Counted from the first letter of the stretch, positions 45,701-60,700 are shown. The stretch: DNA of 64,000 bases from Apoderus coryli (GCA_911728435.2 OU452216.1:5096342-5160341); one strand, 5' to 3'. Numbers and translations are program-made. Notes: generated by a model not told the origin, from the sequence alone.

Positions 45701-48700
45701 GCCAAATCTTCCATTTCTTAAAATGTTTATCGTTGATTTTTTCATCCCATGCCAAACCGTGTCTCCAAATTTCCTGTATTAGAATTTTTGCTTTTACAGT
45801 GTGATGTCCCCAAAATCCCAAAGGGTCAAAAAATGACATCACTGTTTGTAGCAGTTCACGTTTAGTCGGTCGTTCTTCTAGGCACAAAATATTTTCGTTG
45901 ATTTTATGCATCTTAATTGGAAAATTTAATGTATTTTGTAATTCCAATTGAGTCCTAAGATTCTTTGATACGTTTCACAGTCTTCAAATTTCTCAACGCT
46001 CCTTTGTTGTTCTGGAATGTTTTCAAATACTTCTTTACAATTGCTAACCCGTCTGGTATACGGACGGCTCAAAAGGAAATGAAAGGAACACCGGCATGGG
46101 AGTATACGGGCCTAATTGCAGGCTCTCTGAATCTCTCGGGAAAAGTCCCACTATATTCCAAGCAGAGATCAACGCTATTAATCGTTGTGCTCAAGAATGC
46201 CGCAGAGAGGCATCCCGGAACGGCAGATCAATATTATGTCAGACAGTAAAGCTGCGTTAAAAGCACTGAGGTCTTACACCTTCACGTCAAAGCTAGTATG
46301 GGAATGCAAACCGACCCTAAAGCAACTGGCAGCTCAGGGGAAAAAGATTACTCTGACATGGGTGCCAGGACATGAAAGCATAGAGGGGAACGAAGCGCGG
46401 ATCAACTTGCAAAAGAGAGCGCACACGCTCCGTTCTGCGGCCCGGAACCCATTTTTGGTCTTCCAAAAAGCCATATGAAGGAAGAACTTCGGAGATGGAA
46501 AAAGGAACAACTTAAGTCCTACTGGAGAAACACTCCAAGCCTAAGACAATCAAAAAGGTTTATCAAACCTTCAGAGGCCAACGCAGGGAAGCTTATCCAA
46601 CTGGAGAGAAGCGACCTAAGGCGAATTACAGGCCTTTTTACGGGACACCACCCAGTGAAGTACCATCTCAAAAAGATGGGCCTAACCGAGGACAACACTT
46701 CTCGGTTTTGCGAAGACGCAACAGAGACAACAGAACACGTGCTCTGTGAATGCATGGCACTTTTCTGCAAAAGGCTAAAACACCTTGGAGGGGTGACCCT
46801 AACACCCGACGAGGCAAGGAATTTAGCCCCCAGAGAAATCATCAATTTTATGAAAAGTGTGGGACAGCTGGGCAATTCATAGATTAGAGTCATTCACAAA
46901 AGATCTTCTGCAGGTCGAAGTGAGGGGAGGCCAAACCGCCTAAACGACTCCGATAAAACAATCTACCACTCAGAATTGACTGTTCTGCGTTGTTCTAGTG
47001 GTACGACATGTCCAGTTTCTCCGAGAAAACAGGCGACCATTTGCTTGGAAGTGCTTCGTGCGCGAACAACTTTTGTTGGATTGGACTACGTATAACCTCA
47101 AAAATGTCCAACTTTACGATAGAGCTGTCAGTGGCCAGATTGCAACACCAGGGTTGCCAAATCCCGAAATATAAAAGGCAACCCTCGTATAGAGTGCTAC
47201 TCATTTTAAAGTTTCACTGCAGGGCTTTTTACATTAAATTTCATTAAAATATTCTAGTTCTTGAAAAAATTGCACTTTAAAGAGTTTTTCACTATAAACA
47301 GTGTCGACTCTACTCATACTTACTCAGTCTAACAAACTGTTGGTCAAAGTACAAAAATGCTGAGAATAACGTACCTTATAGGGGGTGGACTCCTAACACT
47401 CTGCATTAACTGTTGTTGAACTGATGATATACCTTGCCCTTGTGGCGGTCCCATCACCCCTTGCGGAGAAGGTAAAGGCGTAGGCGTCGGTTTCAAACCC
47501 TGCATCGAAGACACGTATTGCTGCTGTTGTTGCTGATCCCCAAATGTGTTGTTGTAGCCAACCATGTGCGGTTGTCTTATCGCAGGCAATCTTTGCTGTT
47601 GTTGGGGTTGTTGATATGGCGGACAAGCGCCCGGTTGTTGGAAGTTACCTTGTTGGACTTGCTGTTGTTGTTGGGCTGCTTGCTGCCGTTGTAGGGCTAA
47701 TAGCTGCTGATGCTTATACCTAAAATTAAACGGTTGAAATGTTATCGTAATCGTGGGTATTCCAATGGGAACGTCAGACAACCAGCTCGAGAATATCCAC
47801 GGATTTTGATGCATCATTTCGTGGACTTCAAGAAGCAGGTATACTCGGTCCAAAAAGGTCATTCGTCCTACTGAAAATATAATAGATGCTGTCCTTCAAC
47901 CATCATTTTATTACCTGTGCACGTTACAGATGATCGTGTAAATGCAGATCAGGCTTTTGCAAAATAAAATATAGGTCGCTGGTTCAGATCCGGCTCGAAG
48001 GACCATAACATTTATGAATTAATTTAATTTAAATTGTCAGCGGCTAATTAGAAAACAAAACGTTAGTAACTCCATACACGTTCATCTTAAACCGAAAGCT
48101 GAAAAACCCCGTTGATTTCGTGGGGATACACGGCGGTAATTTGGCCCAAAGTTGTTAAATTGCGCAAATAAATACATTTATTTAACTTACCATTGTGGTG
48201 TCATTTGTTGGCCAGGTGGAACCTGGTTAATTCCTTGATTTGCCGGATTCAAAATATTGCCTTGCATCGCCATCCTGCTAGGATGCTGTTGATTGGGATT
48301 TTGTTGATTGAGAATATGCTGTAATTGTTGTTGTGGTGGAGCACCTGCTGAACCAGTTTGCATTTGAGCTTGAGCCTATAAAAAAAATATTTATTGTGAC
48401 AAAAAATAATCAGGTGTGAATTTAGAACATCGAAACTCCTGTAATTTTGCTCTCCTTCTATTTTTCTTTCTTTCTATTCTAATAACAATGATATGGAGTT
48501 TCTTGCGTGTGTAGTTTCATTGTAAAATAAAAAACTGTAACGACCAGGAGAAAATGTACACCTGTTGGCAACAGCGCTATGCGCCTAGTTATACTCGAGC
48601 TGGCTCAATGAATATCGGTATTTGAGACGATCTTCCATATTCTGAAAATTATTTTAACGAATTTGTCCATGTCGTGTGTAGTTGACATTGTTGAGACATA

Positions 48701-51700
48701 TAAAGAACCTGTAAGGACTTAGTTCCAGTTCCAACCGCAACAGAAGCACTACACCATATTGACAATATTCCGTCACTTCCTTCAGTCAAATGACGAAATT
48801 CGTTTTGTGAAAATAAGAATTTTGAGATCCCTTATAGTGAACCATTTTCGTTGGTCCTTCGAGGTTCGGTATGAGCGAACATTACTGTCTTTAGAAACTT
48901 AATCTGGCAACACCACCTCATAGGGTTTTAGCTCAATGCTAATTACAACATGTGGATTGGCAGAAACGGAAACATTCTTTGGTCTCGTAACAGTCCTAAC
49001 TTAACCCCAATGGACACTTTTTTTTTTGTAGGGATCGCTTTCAAAGTGTTTAACTCAACTTCAAATAAAAATTGAGCAAGAAATTAATATTATTAATAAC
49101 GAACCAGAAGTATTAACAAGAACCCTGGACAAATCAGCATTGTCTTAGCCAGAGCCTTCTGTATAAAACAGTATATTTGGCAACGTTGAGTTCCAGTCGA
49201 TTTGTGTGTGTTTACACTATTACATTGTAACACGCAGTCTGATTAAATCAGTGCTTATTTTTATTTTTTTAACACTGATCGGAGGAAAAAATGGCGTTAA
49301 CAGCCTTCCTTTAATAAAACCAGTAGTGATAACTCTGTATACATCGTCTAAATTTACAACACCGGATAAACTGTTTGTTAATAAAATAAAGTACTTTGTT
49401 TATTACTCTTGTACCGGCACGGCATAGTGTCTGCCTTATAACTAAGCGGTGGAAGTGTCTTTTGATGTCCAAAATTGAGGTATCATTTTAATTTTGCTGC
49501 CATTTTCTTTTTTTACTTGTAATTTTTATTCGAAATTTTTATTTTCAGATTCTAAATACATTCCGGTTAGTAAATATGGAACGTTACACGAAGGAACAAC
49601 GTGTTTTTATTATTAAAACATTTTTTGAAAATGGTTCTAATTAGGAAATTTAGAACAAGAAAGAAAATGCTCCAACAAATCGTGTCATCAAGCTGATGGT
49701 TGAGAAATTTGAAGAAACTGGATCCGTTCATGATTACAGAAACAGAATTTATCAACGTAGTGGTCGTTCACCCGAGAAGATAGCAGCTGTGAGCAGAAGT
49801 GTTGAAGAAGATCCAAAAACATCCATTCGTCATCCTTCGCAGCAATTAAACATCAAACGATCCACATTATTCAACATTTTGCATCATGATCTCCATTTAA
49901 ATCCAGCTGACCACGCATTCCGTCGGCATTTCGTTTCTTGGGTCATCGAAAAACAAGAAGAAAATGAGATTTTTTTAACAAAAGAATCTTCACCCATTTC
50001 CAGCTCAATGGCTACGTCAACAAGCAAAATTTTCACATGTGGGATGAAGAGAATCCAAGAGTTATCTTACAGCAATCATTACATTCCTAAAAAGTTACGG
50101 TTTGGTGTGGTTTGTGGTCCAGAGGAATCGTCGGACCATATTTTTTTGAAAACGAAAATGGAAATGCGATTATCGCTACAGAAAGATGATCCGAAGCTTT
50201 TTGTGGCGGAAAATTGATGATTTAGACGTAAAGAATATGTCGTTTCAACAGGATAATAATTCAACCGGCATAATTTTTTAATATCGGAAAAAAAAGTCTA
50301 CAGAAGGCTATGTAATAGCCTTCCAACTGACATCTGCTTAGCTACAACATAATAAATGAAGCAAATATACAACTTACCTGTCTTTGTTTTATAAATGCCG
50401 CCATCAACTGTGGATTGGCTTTCAATATCGTCAATATCTGGGATTGCTGCTCAGGACTGTGTGGCAACCTTAAGGTTTGCATCAGTTGCTGTAGCGCTTG
50501 CTTTTGCATTGCAGTACTAGCTGAACTTCCTCCAGGATTTTGTATCATATTACCACCTGCACCTACAGGATTGTTCAAGCCTGGGCGAACGCCAGTTTGC
50601 GCTGCCTGCATTGGAGATGGACCTAATTGTGCACTACCGCCGCTTTGAGACATAACTTGATTACCAGGTTGCCGCATTCCGCCTTGAGCGACACCACCAG
50701 GATATCGTTGCTGCCATTGTTCCATTGGAAGAAGATTCCCACCTAGAAAACCATCATATCAGCGACTGTCACACATATGCTTGCGTTGTTTTTGTTTAGA
50801 AGTTACAAGCAATTAAAAAAATCATACAACGCGACGATGGTTTGAATAGGCAACACTGCTCCCGTCATCTGCCATCTATCGGAAGACTACTGTAAAGTTT
50901 TGAGCAAACTGTGGCATTTGGTTTACGTTTGACAGCCAATGAAAGCAGCTAACCTCGTTAATTTCCACTGAACACTGAAAAAAGCTTTTTGCGGAAAGAA
51001 ACCATTACCGAAACCAAGGAGGAGGCTTGAAAATACTATAGGGATTCTGCACCGTCAATTTCCAATGGCTAAAAAGTGGTTCCGTTGTAGTCGCACCAGT
51101 ACAACTGACGCTGAACGTTCAGGTCGCCAAAAAGAAGTCGGTACGCCAGAAATCATGGATAAAATTCATGAAATGATATTGGACGATCCAAGATTGAATG
51201 TACGTGAGACTGTAGGCATCTCAACTGAGCATTTGACATGAATATTTCGATACGAAAAAGTTGTCAGCGAATTGGATGCCGTGGTTGCTCACGATCGACG
51301 ATAAACCCAACCCTGTGACCACATCAAAGGTGTGTTTGGTGATGTTCAGCTGCGCCATGGATTACTCCACAGCTTGAATCAAAACAGTGGGTTTCTACCG
51401 GTAAACGTGCACCGAAGAAGGCTAAGATGGGTGTATCGGTCAACAAAGTCATGGCCATAGTTTCCTGGGATTCGCACGCTGTCATTCATATCGATTACCT
51501 TGAAAAGGGTAAAATGATCATCGGCGAATAATATTCACCGCATTTAGCGAACAAAACAGTGTTGCTTCATCAGGACAATGCAAAACAAAAATTAAATTAA
51601 ATCGAGAAAAATGATGTCTGCATACTGATGACTCGCGGATCGACAAAACGTTTGACAGACTTTACAGAAATATCAAAATTCTAATGTGAAAGTAAAAAAT

Positions 51701-54700
51701 ATTTATCTGGATGAAATTACCTTGATTATTGCCCAGTAACCCCATATTTCGAATAGGTGGTGGTGGCATATTTTGACCTGGCACTTGACCAGGATTTACT
51801 TTGCCATAACCAACATGTGGCGCTTGTTGTCTAGCTGCTTCTTCTTGCACCTGTTTCACCACTTGTAAGACGTTTGCTGGTGGAGTTTGTGTTCCAGGCT
51901 TTAGTCCGATACCAGGTTGATGCGGTGATGGAATACCCATGGCAGGATTTGGAAGGCCTAAAAACACAAATACATTCTAATTCTTATTGATAAATAACCA
52001 AAGTTTATAATTATAATTAATTACATTTTGAGTCAAAGTTATATTTGTAATTAATAACAAAATCATGACAAAGTAATTGTGTATTTGTCATTGTAAATAA
52101 TTTACATTTTCGGTCAAAGTAATTTGTAACTGTAATTAAAAGCAATTATTTCAAAGTTATTTGCAATTGTAATTAATTACAAAAGAATGACAAAATAATT
52201 TGTGACTAATTAAAAGCAATTCTTTCAAAGTTATTTGTAATTAACTACGAAATCATGACAAAGTAATTGTGTACTTGTACTTAATTACATTTTGGGTAAT
52301 TATTTACATTTTAGGTCAAAGTAATTTGAAATTAATTACGTTTTGGGCCAAAGAAATTTGTTATTGTAATCAATTGCAATTCCAAAGTTTTTTGTAATTG
52401 TAATTAATTACATTTTGGGCAAAGTAATTTGTAATTCTAATTAATTGCAATTATTTCAAAAGTTATTTGTAATTGTACTTAACTACAAAATCATGACAAA
52501 GTAATTGTGCATTTGTAATTAATTATATTTTTGGTAAAAGTAATTTATAATTGTAATCAGCTACAAAAACATGACAAAGTAACTGTGTACTTGTAATTTA
52601 TTACATTTTGGGTCAAAGTGAATTGTAATTATTTTCATTTTAGGTCAAAGTAATTTGATATTAATTACGTTTTGGGCCAAAGAAATTTGTTATTGGAATC
52701 AATTGCAATTTCAAAGTTTTTTGTAATTGTAATTAATTACATTTTGGGCAAAGTAATTTGTAATTATAATTAATTGCAATTATTTCAAAAGTTATTTGTA
52801 ATTGTACTTACTACAAAATCATGACAAAGTAATTGTGCATTTGTAATTAATTATATTTTTGGTCAAAGTAATTTATAATTGTAATCAGCTACAAAAACAT
52901 GACAAAGTAACTGTGTACTTGTAATTAATTACATTTTGGATCAAAGTGGATATTAATTAATTACATTTTAGGTCGAATTAATTTGAAATTAATCACATTT
53001 TTGGACCAAAGTAATCATGACAAAGTAATTGTGTATTTGTACTTGCAAATAATTACATTTTCGGTCATAGTAATTTGTAACTGTAATTACAAGCAACTCT
53101 TTCAAAGTTATGAGTAATTGTAATTAATTACAAAAGAATGACAAAGTAATTGGTGACTGTAATTAAAAGCAATTCTTTCAAAGTTATTTGTAATTGTAAT
53201 TAATTCCAAAATTATGATAAAGTAATTGTGTATTTGGAATTGTAATTAATAACATTATATAATAATTAATTGCAATTATTATAAAAGTTATTTAACTACA
53301 AAATCATGACAAAGTAATTGTGTATTTGTAATTATATTTTAGGTCAAAGTAATTTGTAATTGTAATTATCTACAAAAATATGACAAAGTAATTGTGTACT
53401 TGTAATTAATTACATTTTGGGTCAAAGTGAATTGTAATTATTTACATTTTAGGTCAAAGTAATTTGAAATTAATTACATTTTGGGCCAAAGTAATTTATT
53501 ATTGTAATCAGCTACAAAAACATGACAAAGCAACTGTGTACTTGTAATTAATTACATTTTGGGTCAAAGTGAATATTAATTAATTACATTTTAGGTCAAA
53601 TTCATTTGAAATTAATCACATTTTGGGCCAAAGTAATTTGATGTTGTAATCAATTGCAATTCTTTCAAAAATACATTCTTATTCATAAATAAACAAAGTA
53701 CCAATTTTCATCTCAAATGTATTTCTGGGACTACTGCAGAGCTGTTTAATTCGTGGAAATGTAATTATCATTCAAAGTAAATGTAATGTGTAATTAATTA
53801 CAATTCTCGTTAAAGTAATTTGTAATTATAATTAATTACATTTTGAGTCAAAGTTATATTTGTAATTAATAACAAATTCATGACAAAGTAATTGTGTATT
53901 TGTAATTGTAAATAATTAGGAACATTTTCGGTCAAAGTAACTTCTAACTGTAATTAAAAGCAATTCTTTCAAAGTTATTTGTAATTGTAATTAAATACTA
54001 AATCATGACAAAGTAATTGTGGATTTGGAATTATAATTATTTACATTTTCGTTCAAAGTAATTTGCAACTATAGTCAATTTCAAATCTTTACAAAAACAT
54101 GACAAAGTAATTTGTAATTGTAATTAATTACAATTTGGGTCAAACTAATTTGTAATTGTAATTCAATGTGTATTTGCAATTCATTATATTTTCGGTCAAA
54201 GTATTTCGTAATTGTAATTAGCTACAAAAACATGACAAAGTAATTGTGTATTTGTAATTAATTATATTTTGGATCAAAGTGAATTGTAATTAATTACATT
54301 TTAGGTCAAAGTATTTTGTAATTAATGATATTTTGCATCCAAGTAATTTGTACTTATTTTAATAAACTACATTTTGAGTCAAAGTGAATTGTAATTAATT
54401 ACATTTGGGGTCAAAGTAATTTGAAATTAATTCCATTATGTGCCAAAGTAATTTGTTATTGTAATAAATTGCAATTCTTTCAAAAGTTATTTGTAATTGT
54501 AATTAATTACATTTTCGGTCAAAGTAATTTGTAACTGTAATTAATTGAAAATCTTTACAAAAACATGCCAAAGTAATTGTATACTTATAATTAATTACAT
54601 TTTGGGCCAAAGTGTATTTTAATTAAACATTTTAGGTCAAAGTATTTTATAATTAATTATATTTGCGTCAAAGTAATTTGTACTTATTGTGATAAACTAA

Positions 54701-57700
54701 ATATTGGGTCAAAGTGAATTGTAATTAATTACATTTGGGGCCAAAGTAATTTGAAATTAATTCCATTTTGGCCCAAAGTAATTTGTTATTGTAATCAATT
54801 GCAATTCTTTCAAAGTTGTTTGTAATTGTCATTAATTACATTTTGGGTCAAAGTAATTTGTAACTGTAATTAATTACTATCAAACGTAATTCTAAACTAC
54901 CGACAGAAAGAGTGTATATTTTTGTCATATTGAGTTACTCAGATAAAACAGGATAATTTTGCGCCGACTAAAACTATTAGTTATTATACGGATGTCTACC
55001 CAAAAACTCACCTGAATTCATCACACCAGCAGGACTGACGGCACCCGGTACTACCACTCCACCACCCATACCAACATTTCCATTTGCACCAATCATACCA
55101 GCACCCGGAGCACCGTTTCCACCCACCGTTGGCGCTGTACGAGACATAACAGCCATTCGTCGTCGTAACAATTGCGCTTGTTGCAGCCTTTGTTGTAATT
55201 GTTGTTGTTTAAGTTTATGTTTGATATTGCTACAGAACGGTACAGGACATTTCGTTTCCAAACAATGTTTTGCGTGATAGCAACACAAAGCAATGAGTTG
55301 TTTACAGATTGGACAGCCACCATTTGTTTTTCTTTTGCAGACTTTCGTGTGCGTTACCACTCGTTTCATCTTTTGACAGCTAGGTAACCGACAATTGGCG
55401 TCACGACACTGACATGCATGAACAAGTGATTGAATACATCTCTGTAAAAAAAAAAATACGACCATGAATTAATTATCTCTGAAAAAAAATGTGTTAATTC
55501 TTACCTGAATGGATAATTTTCTAGCTTCCTGAGGATTTGCCTTATTTTGATCACTAGGCGAACTTCCGTCGTCCAAATCGAAGCCAAGTTTTTCCATCTT
55601 GTGAGGATGACCTTCTTTCTCGTAACACTGTATACACAAGTCGAAATCCTCGCACAATGTACAATGGTACCTTGTTTCGACATTTTTCTTGCACGCATTG
55701 CAGGTATAAACAAATTTATCTTGACCTTGGTTGTGAAGTTCATACAACATGGACATTGTACTATATTTGGCTCGTCGTAAAAGGGAGAATTCGTAATGTT
55801 TTTCACGCGCCAATGTTAGGAATGCATCTCGCCCGTCCATAAGATCACAATTAATAAAAGGATCGGGATCTTGAATAGGCTAAAATTGCATGATCAAACA
55901 TTATACAGACATATAACATTGAAAACTTTGATAGTTACCTTTAAGCTAGCTGCAGACTGTACAGAATGAAGCCTGATGACAAAGAACACTTCCTTATGTT
56001 TCTCCATTGTGGCAAATATCTTCGCGGACAAATCATTGCCAGTTTGGGGAGTGTTTGATTTCTTACTATTTTTCCTTTGATTCGCTTTGGATTTTGTACT
56101 CTTCTTCGCCTTTTTCTGACCTTTCTTTTTACCATCAGGACCCACTTCACATTCATCCATCGAGGAAAATATCTAGAAACAAATTTAAATTACCCTAACG
56201 AATAATATTACAAATATAATGAACTTACTGCTGCCTCTGCTGCTTCCGCTTGTTTCCGTTTCTCTTCTTCTTCTTGATCTAATTCCTTTATGCTTTCTTC
56301 CAGGACGTTTGGCCAAAAATCACCTTCAAAATATGGCAGATCGGCAGCTGATCGTAGTTTATCTTCCATGGCTTGTTTAAGAATATCCTACATAACAAAA
56401 AAATTCCCTTAATATACACAATGGAAAGTTTCAAGAATTTTACTTTCTCGCACAGGGATATAACCATTGTGAAGTTCCCTGAGACGATTAAGACCATTTC
56501 CAGATGGAAGTCTGTCTGCGTGTGTATTCTTCCACGATAGCGCCAAACGCTTTAACCAATTGAGCTAAATTTTGGTTGAAATCTTGTGATAGAGGCGGAC
56601 ACAACCGCTAAATTTTCATATATCAGTAGGGGTCGAGTGATACATCATTTTAAAGCATTTTTTATCTGTTTTAGAGCGATAGGTCACTTTTGATATTTGC
56701 TCCCAAAATTCTCGAGAAAATTGCGTTTAAAATGTCACCAGTCAGGTAGTTGGGACCTATCTTATTAGAATTATAATACAACTTGAAAGAGGGTTTTGTG
56801 GCGTCATTGATAGAGCGTTCCAATATAACAATCACAAAGACATCATTTTAGAAGGGCTAATTATCTCATTATGTGTTAAGTGTCCAGAAAGGGATAATAA
56901 ATTCAATAAAAAAAAGTAAAAGTTTGGGACAATTTGTAGAGAAACTTTTGGAAAATGAAGTGCCAAAGATTATGTTGACCATCGTGCTGCTGGCATTCGT
57001 CTAACCGAAAAGACATCTCTCTGAAAATGGCGGCCATTTCGGTGCGAAAGTTGTGCTTCAATTACAGTACAGTTCGTGGTTTGTTTTTATACACTTTCTG
57101 TTTCAGCTATCCTCGCGTCAAAATGGACTTTATTTAGTCGATTTGGCATCGAATCAATAAGTTTGTGATCAATTCTTGTGGAATGGCATCAAATTCTTCC
57201 TGAAGTGCAATTTGCAGATCATGTAGGCTGTCGGGTAAAGTAGGTCGACGACGAATGCGTCTTTGAAGTTGGTCCCCTAGATGCTCAATTGGATTGAGAT
57301 CAGGACTGCAAGCTGGCCAAACCATTCGTTCAATACCCACTTCGTCCAAATATTCGTTGACTACACGTGCGTTCGCGCATTAACTTGCATTAATACGAAG
57401 ACGTCTCCGATTAAATGAGAGTAGAGAACAGAGTTCTCGAGAATTAGAAAATTAAATAGATGACTCTGACATGGGTGCCAGGACATGAAGGCATAGAGGG
57501 GAACGAAGCGGCGGACCAACTTGCAAAAGAGGGCGCAAACGCTCCGTTCTGCGGCCCGGTACCCATCTTTGGCCTTCCAAAAAGCCATATGAAGGAAGAA
57601 CTTCGGAGATGGGAAAAGGAACAACTCCAGGCCTAAGACAATCAAAAAGGTTTATCAAACCTTCAGAGGCCAACGCAGGGAAGCTTATCCAACTGGAGAG

Positions 57701-60700
57701 AAGCGACCTAATGCGAATTACAGGCCTTTTTACGGGACACCATCCAGTGAAGTACCATCTCAAAAAGATGGGCCTAACCGAGGACGACACTTGTCGGTTT
57801 TGCGAAGACGCAACAGAGACAACAGAACACGTGCTCTGCGAATGCATAACACTTTTCTGCAAAAGGCTAAAACACCTTGGAGGGGTGACCCTAACACCCG
57901 ACGAGGCAAGGAATTTAGCCCCCAGAGAAATCATCAACTTTATGAAAAGTATGGGACAGCTATAGATTAGAGTCATTCCTCTGCAGGTCGAAGTGAGGGG
58001 AAGCCAACCCGCCTAAACGACTCCGAAAAAACAATCTACAATCTAGAAAATTAAATCTGTACGGGCGACCCTCGAAATTCCCACCCACACCATCACAGAG
58101 CCCCCATTGAAACGTTGTGAAATTGTACAGTCCACAAATCTTTCATTTCAACGTCTCCAAACTCGCTCCCGATCATCAGGCGATCGCAGGTAAAACAGAA
58201 ACTAATCCGTATATGCTCAATCCCCCAGTTCATATGTAGGCGCGCAAAGTGAAGACGTGCTCGACGATGTCTTGAAAGAAGCTAAAGTCCTGTCGCAGGC
58301 CTTCTTGAAGACAAGTCGTTTTCGTTAAGTCCTCGTCGGATTGTGCTCTCACTGACTACAATCCTACGTACGGTTTGTAGCAGATGTAGATTTCGTAAAC
58401 CGTTCAGGACAATAAAGCGGTCGTCAATGGAACTTGTTTTCCGTTTTCTTCCGGAACCCACTCGCCTGTTGAAATTTCCCGTTTTCAAATACCGATTCCA
58501 GGCATCCTGGACTGTTGTTCGAGGTTTACCGAGGGTTGACTTCGGCCATTTTCAAGTAAGACCACAATACGAGCAACATCCGTCACAGATAATGGCATTT
58601 TTTTATTTTAAACCCGTTGACAAGCTCTTAATGTCAATGTCGCCTTGATTATTTACACGTAGAAATTTCTGCCTGGGAAAACTTTTTTACGAGGCGTTCG
58701 CTTTGGAACAGTGTATCTCCAATAAAAACAGAGATAGTGTCGTGATTAAAAAAAACCAAATGTTCAGAAAAGATCATGGTTCAATGTGATTCTAGTTGAC
58801 AATAACTGGTATAACTGTTGCGCTCCTCAGGCTAGTCCAAATTTCGGGAATATAATATGCTCAAAAACCACTCTACAATTAAAAAAAAAATCTTCAAAGT
58901 CAAATGAGCGGTTCGCGAGGAAGCCAACTTTGAAATTGGGGCCAGTTTTTAATGGCCGGTTTTTTTTTGCCGGTGAGTGTATTTATTTATAAAGTAATTT
59001 GTCTAAGTGTCTGTGTCGTCGTTGGTAGAGCGTACGCTTTGCATACGGAAAGTCCTGGATTCGAATCCCACCTCTGGCAATTTTTTTTTATTTCTAATTC
59101 TTGCATAAAGGAGTTAGTTTTTGGAATGGTGACATTAATTAAGATTAAAATTATTATCTTACCTTGTAATCTAGCACAATTCTTTCAATAATTCCTTTGT
59201 CCAACATCTTCTTATACCAGTCTTGCAATCTCTTCGGTTTCGGTATTTTTTGGTCCAGAGGATGACAATGAAAGATGTAGTCATCACCTTCGCTGGGCGG
59301 ACACGCCCATATATGAGCCATCGTATAACCCAACTGTTTAACATAGTCCATATAACCTAATAATATCTCGTGGTACACTGCGGTCCTATATTGACGCGGT
59401 TTAAAAAAATGCACTGAATCTAAGTACGCTATATACACCCGTCGAGTATTTGGAGGTGGGCATTCGCTGCCATATTCTTGCACGTGCATACCGAAAAAAC
59501 AAACGTCCACACCGTCGATCTCCTCGAAAGCAAACAGAGCTTTCGCCCGATATGGAAACTCGCTAGCTAACTCACCCGTTTCTACAAATTTACTACGCAT
59601 GCCCGGTTTCACATCGACAACCTTTTCACTGCTCGAAACTACGCGAATATTAACTTCACCAGCACCAGCCTCCTTCTTCCGCAGAAATGTATTAACCCGA
59701 TTTTCTATATACACACTGAGATTAGTTTGTGTTAGCCTTTTAGCATTATAACGGTTTTCGCGACGTTTTTGACCACTGGCGCGCAAACATTCATCACAGG
59801 TAAAGCCTTGAGGCCAAATTGCTTCTATATGCAACACACAAATCTTATGAAGCTTCCTACCGCAATCGGTACAGTGGACGAACTCCTCCATTTCGAGATG
59901 ATCATTCTTCATTTCTTTGAACTGGTCCTTCTTTATTGCCCTATCAATTACAACCAAACAATTACTAAGTATGTAAGGACTATGACGTATTATTACAGAA
60001 ACTAAGAGTACACTCCAGCAGTGGCGGCTGGTCGGGGTAGGTAAGGTAGGCAGCGCTGGTGGTGATTGAGAACTTTTATATAACACCTATTGAAATAATA
60101 TGTGTTCTATTGCGTAGGAACGTGTTTACGTTGAGCTTAGGCACCTACCCCGGCCGCCTTCTATCTATTAGGTAGGTATACTATTTGCACGAATTTCGAT
60201 TTGTACGTTAGGTATTTTTGTTTACTGTTTTTTACATTACGTTTGAACTATCTGTTCGTTTGTTGTTTAAATACTAGTGCCATTGATTAAAAAGTGTCTG
60301 TATTTAATTATTTAATAATAATAGTAATAAAATTTTGACTAGTACAAGTAAAGATTAGTGGTTGTGCTGCACAACTTGTTGCGGTAGCGGTAAGTAGTAA
60401 TTAGGTAGTAATATTAATGTTTATTCAATACAAATAATTTTGTATTTTATTTGTATTTGATTGTGTATTGGATTTCGTAGTGTAGTGAATGGTACTTTAC
60501 GAAACCCGTATTTTAACGTGTTATTTTTTACCTTGATAATTTTCTACTTTTCATCTAAGGCGCTTGACATTGACAATCTAAAAAAAATCGCCTTAGGCGC
60601 CGTTTCCTTCAAATCCATTACTTACAAAATTACCCAAGAGCCGCCACTGCACTCCAGCCCAATATCCAAAAATGTTGCGCCAAACTGAAAGAGTTTTTGG

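Noticed and set aside
47720..47862. CBP frame extended to an upstream ATG at 47862
   Set aside because: The acceptor tttag at 47720-47721 and codon phase with exon 48191-48375 place the true exon start at 47719.
50415..50648. Cysteine-rich plus-strand open frame
   Set aside because: It is antisense to the CBP NCBD exon and derives from its codons.
59154..60086. CBP HAT frame taken to start at 60086
   Set aside because: Sequence beyond 59940 is intronic and partly hAT-derived. The acceptor at 59941-59942 joins in phase to 63484.
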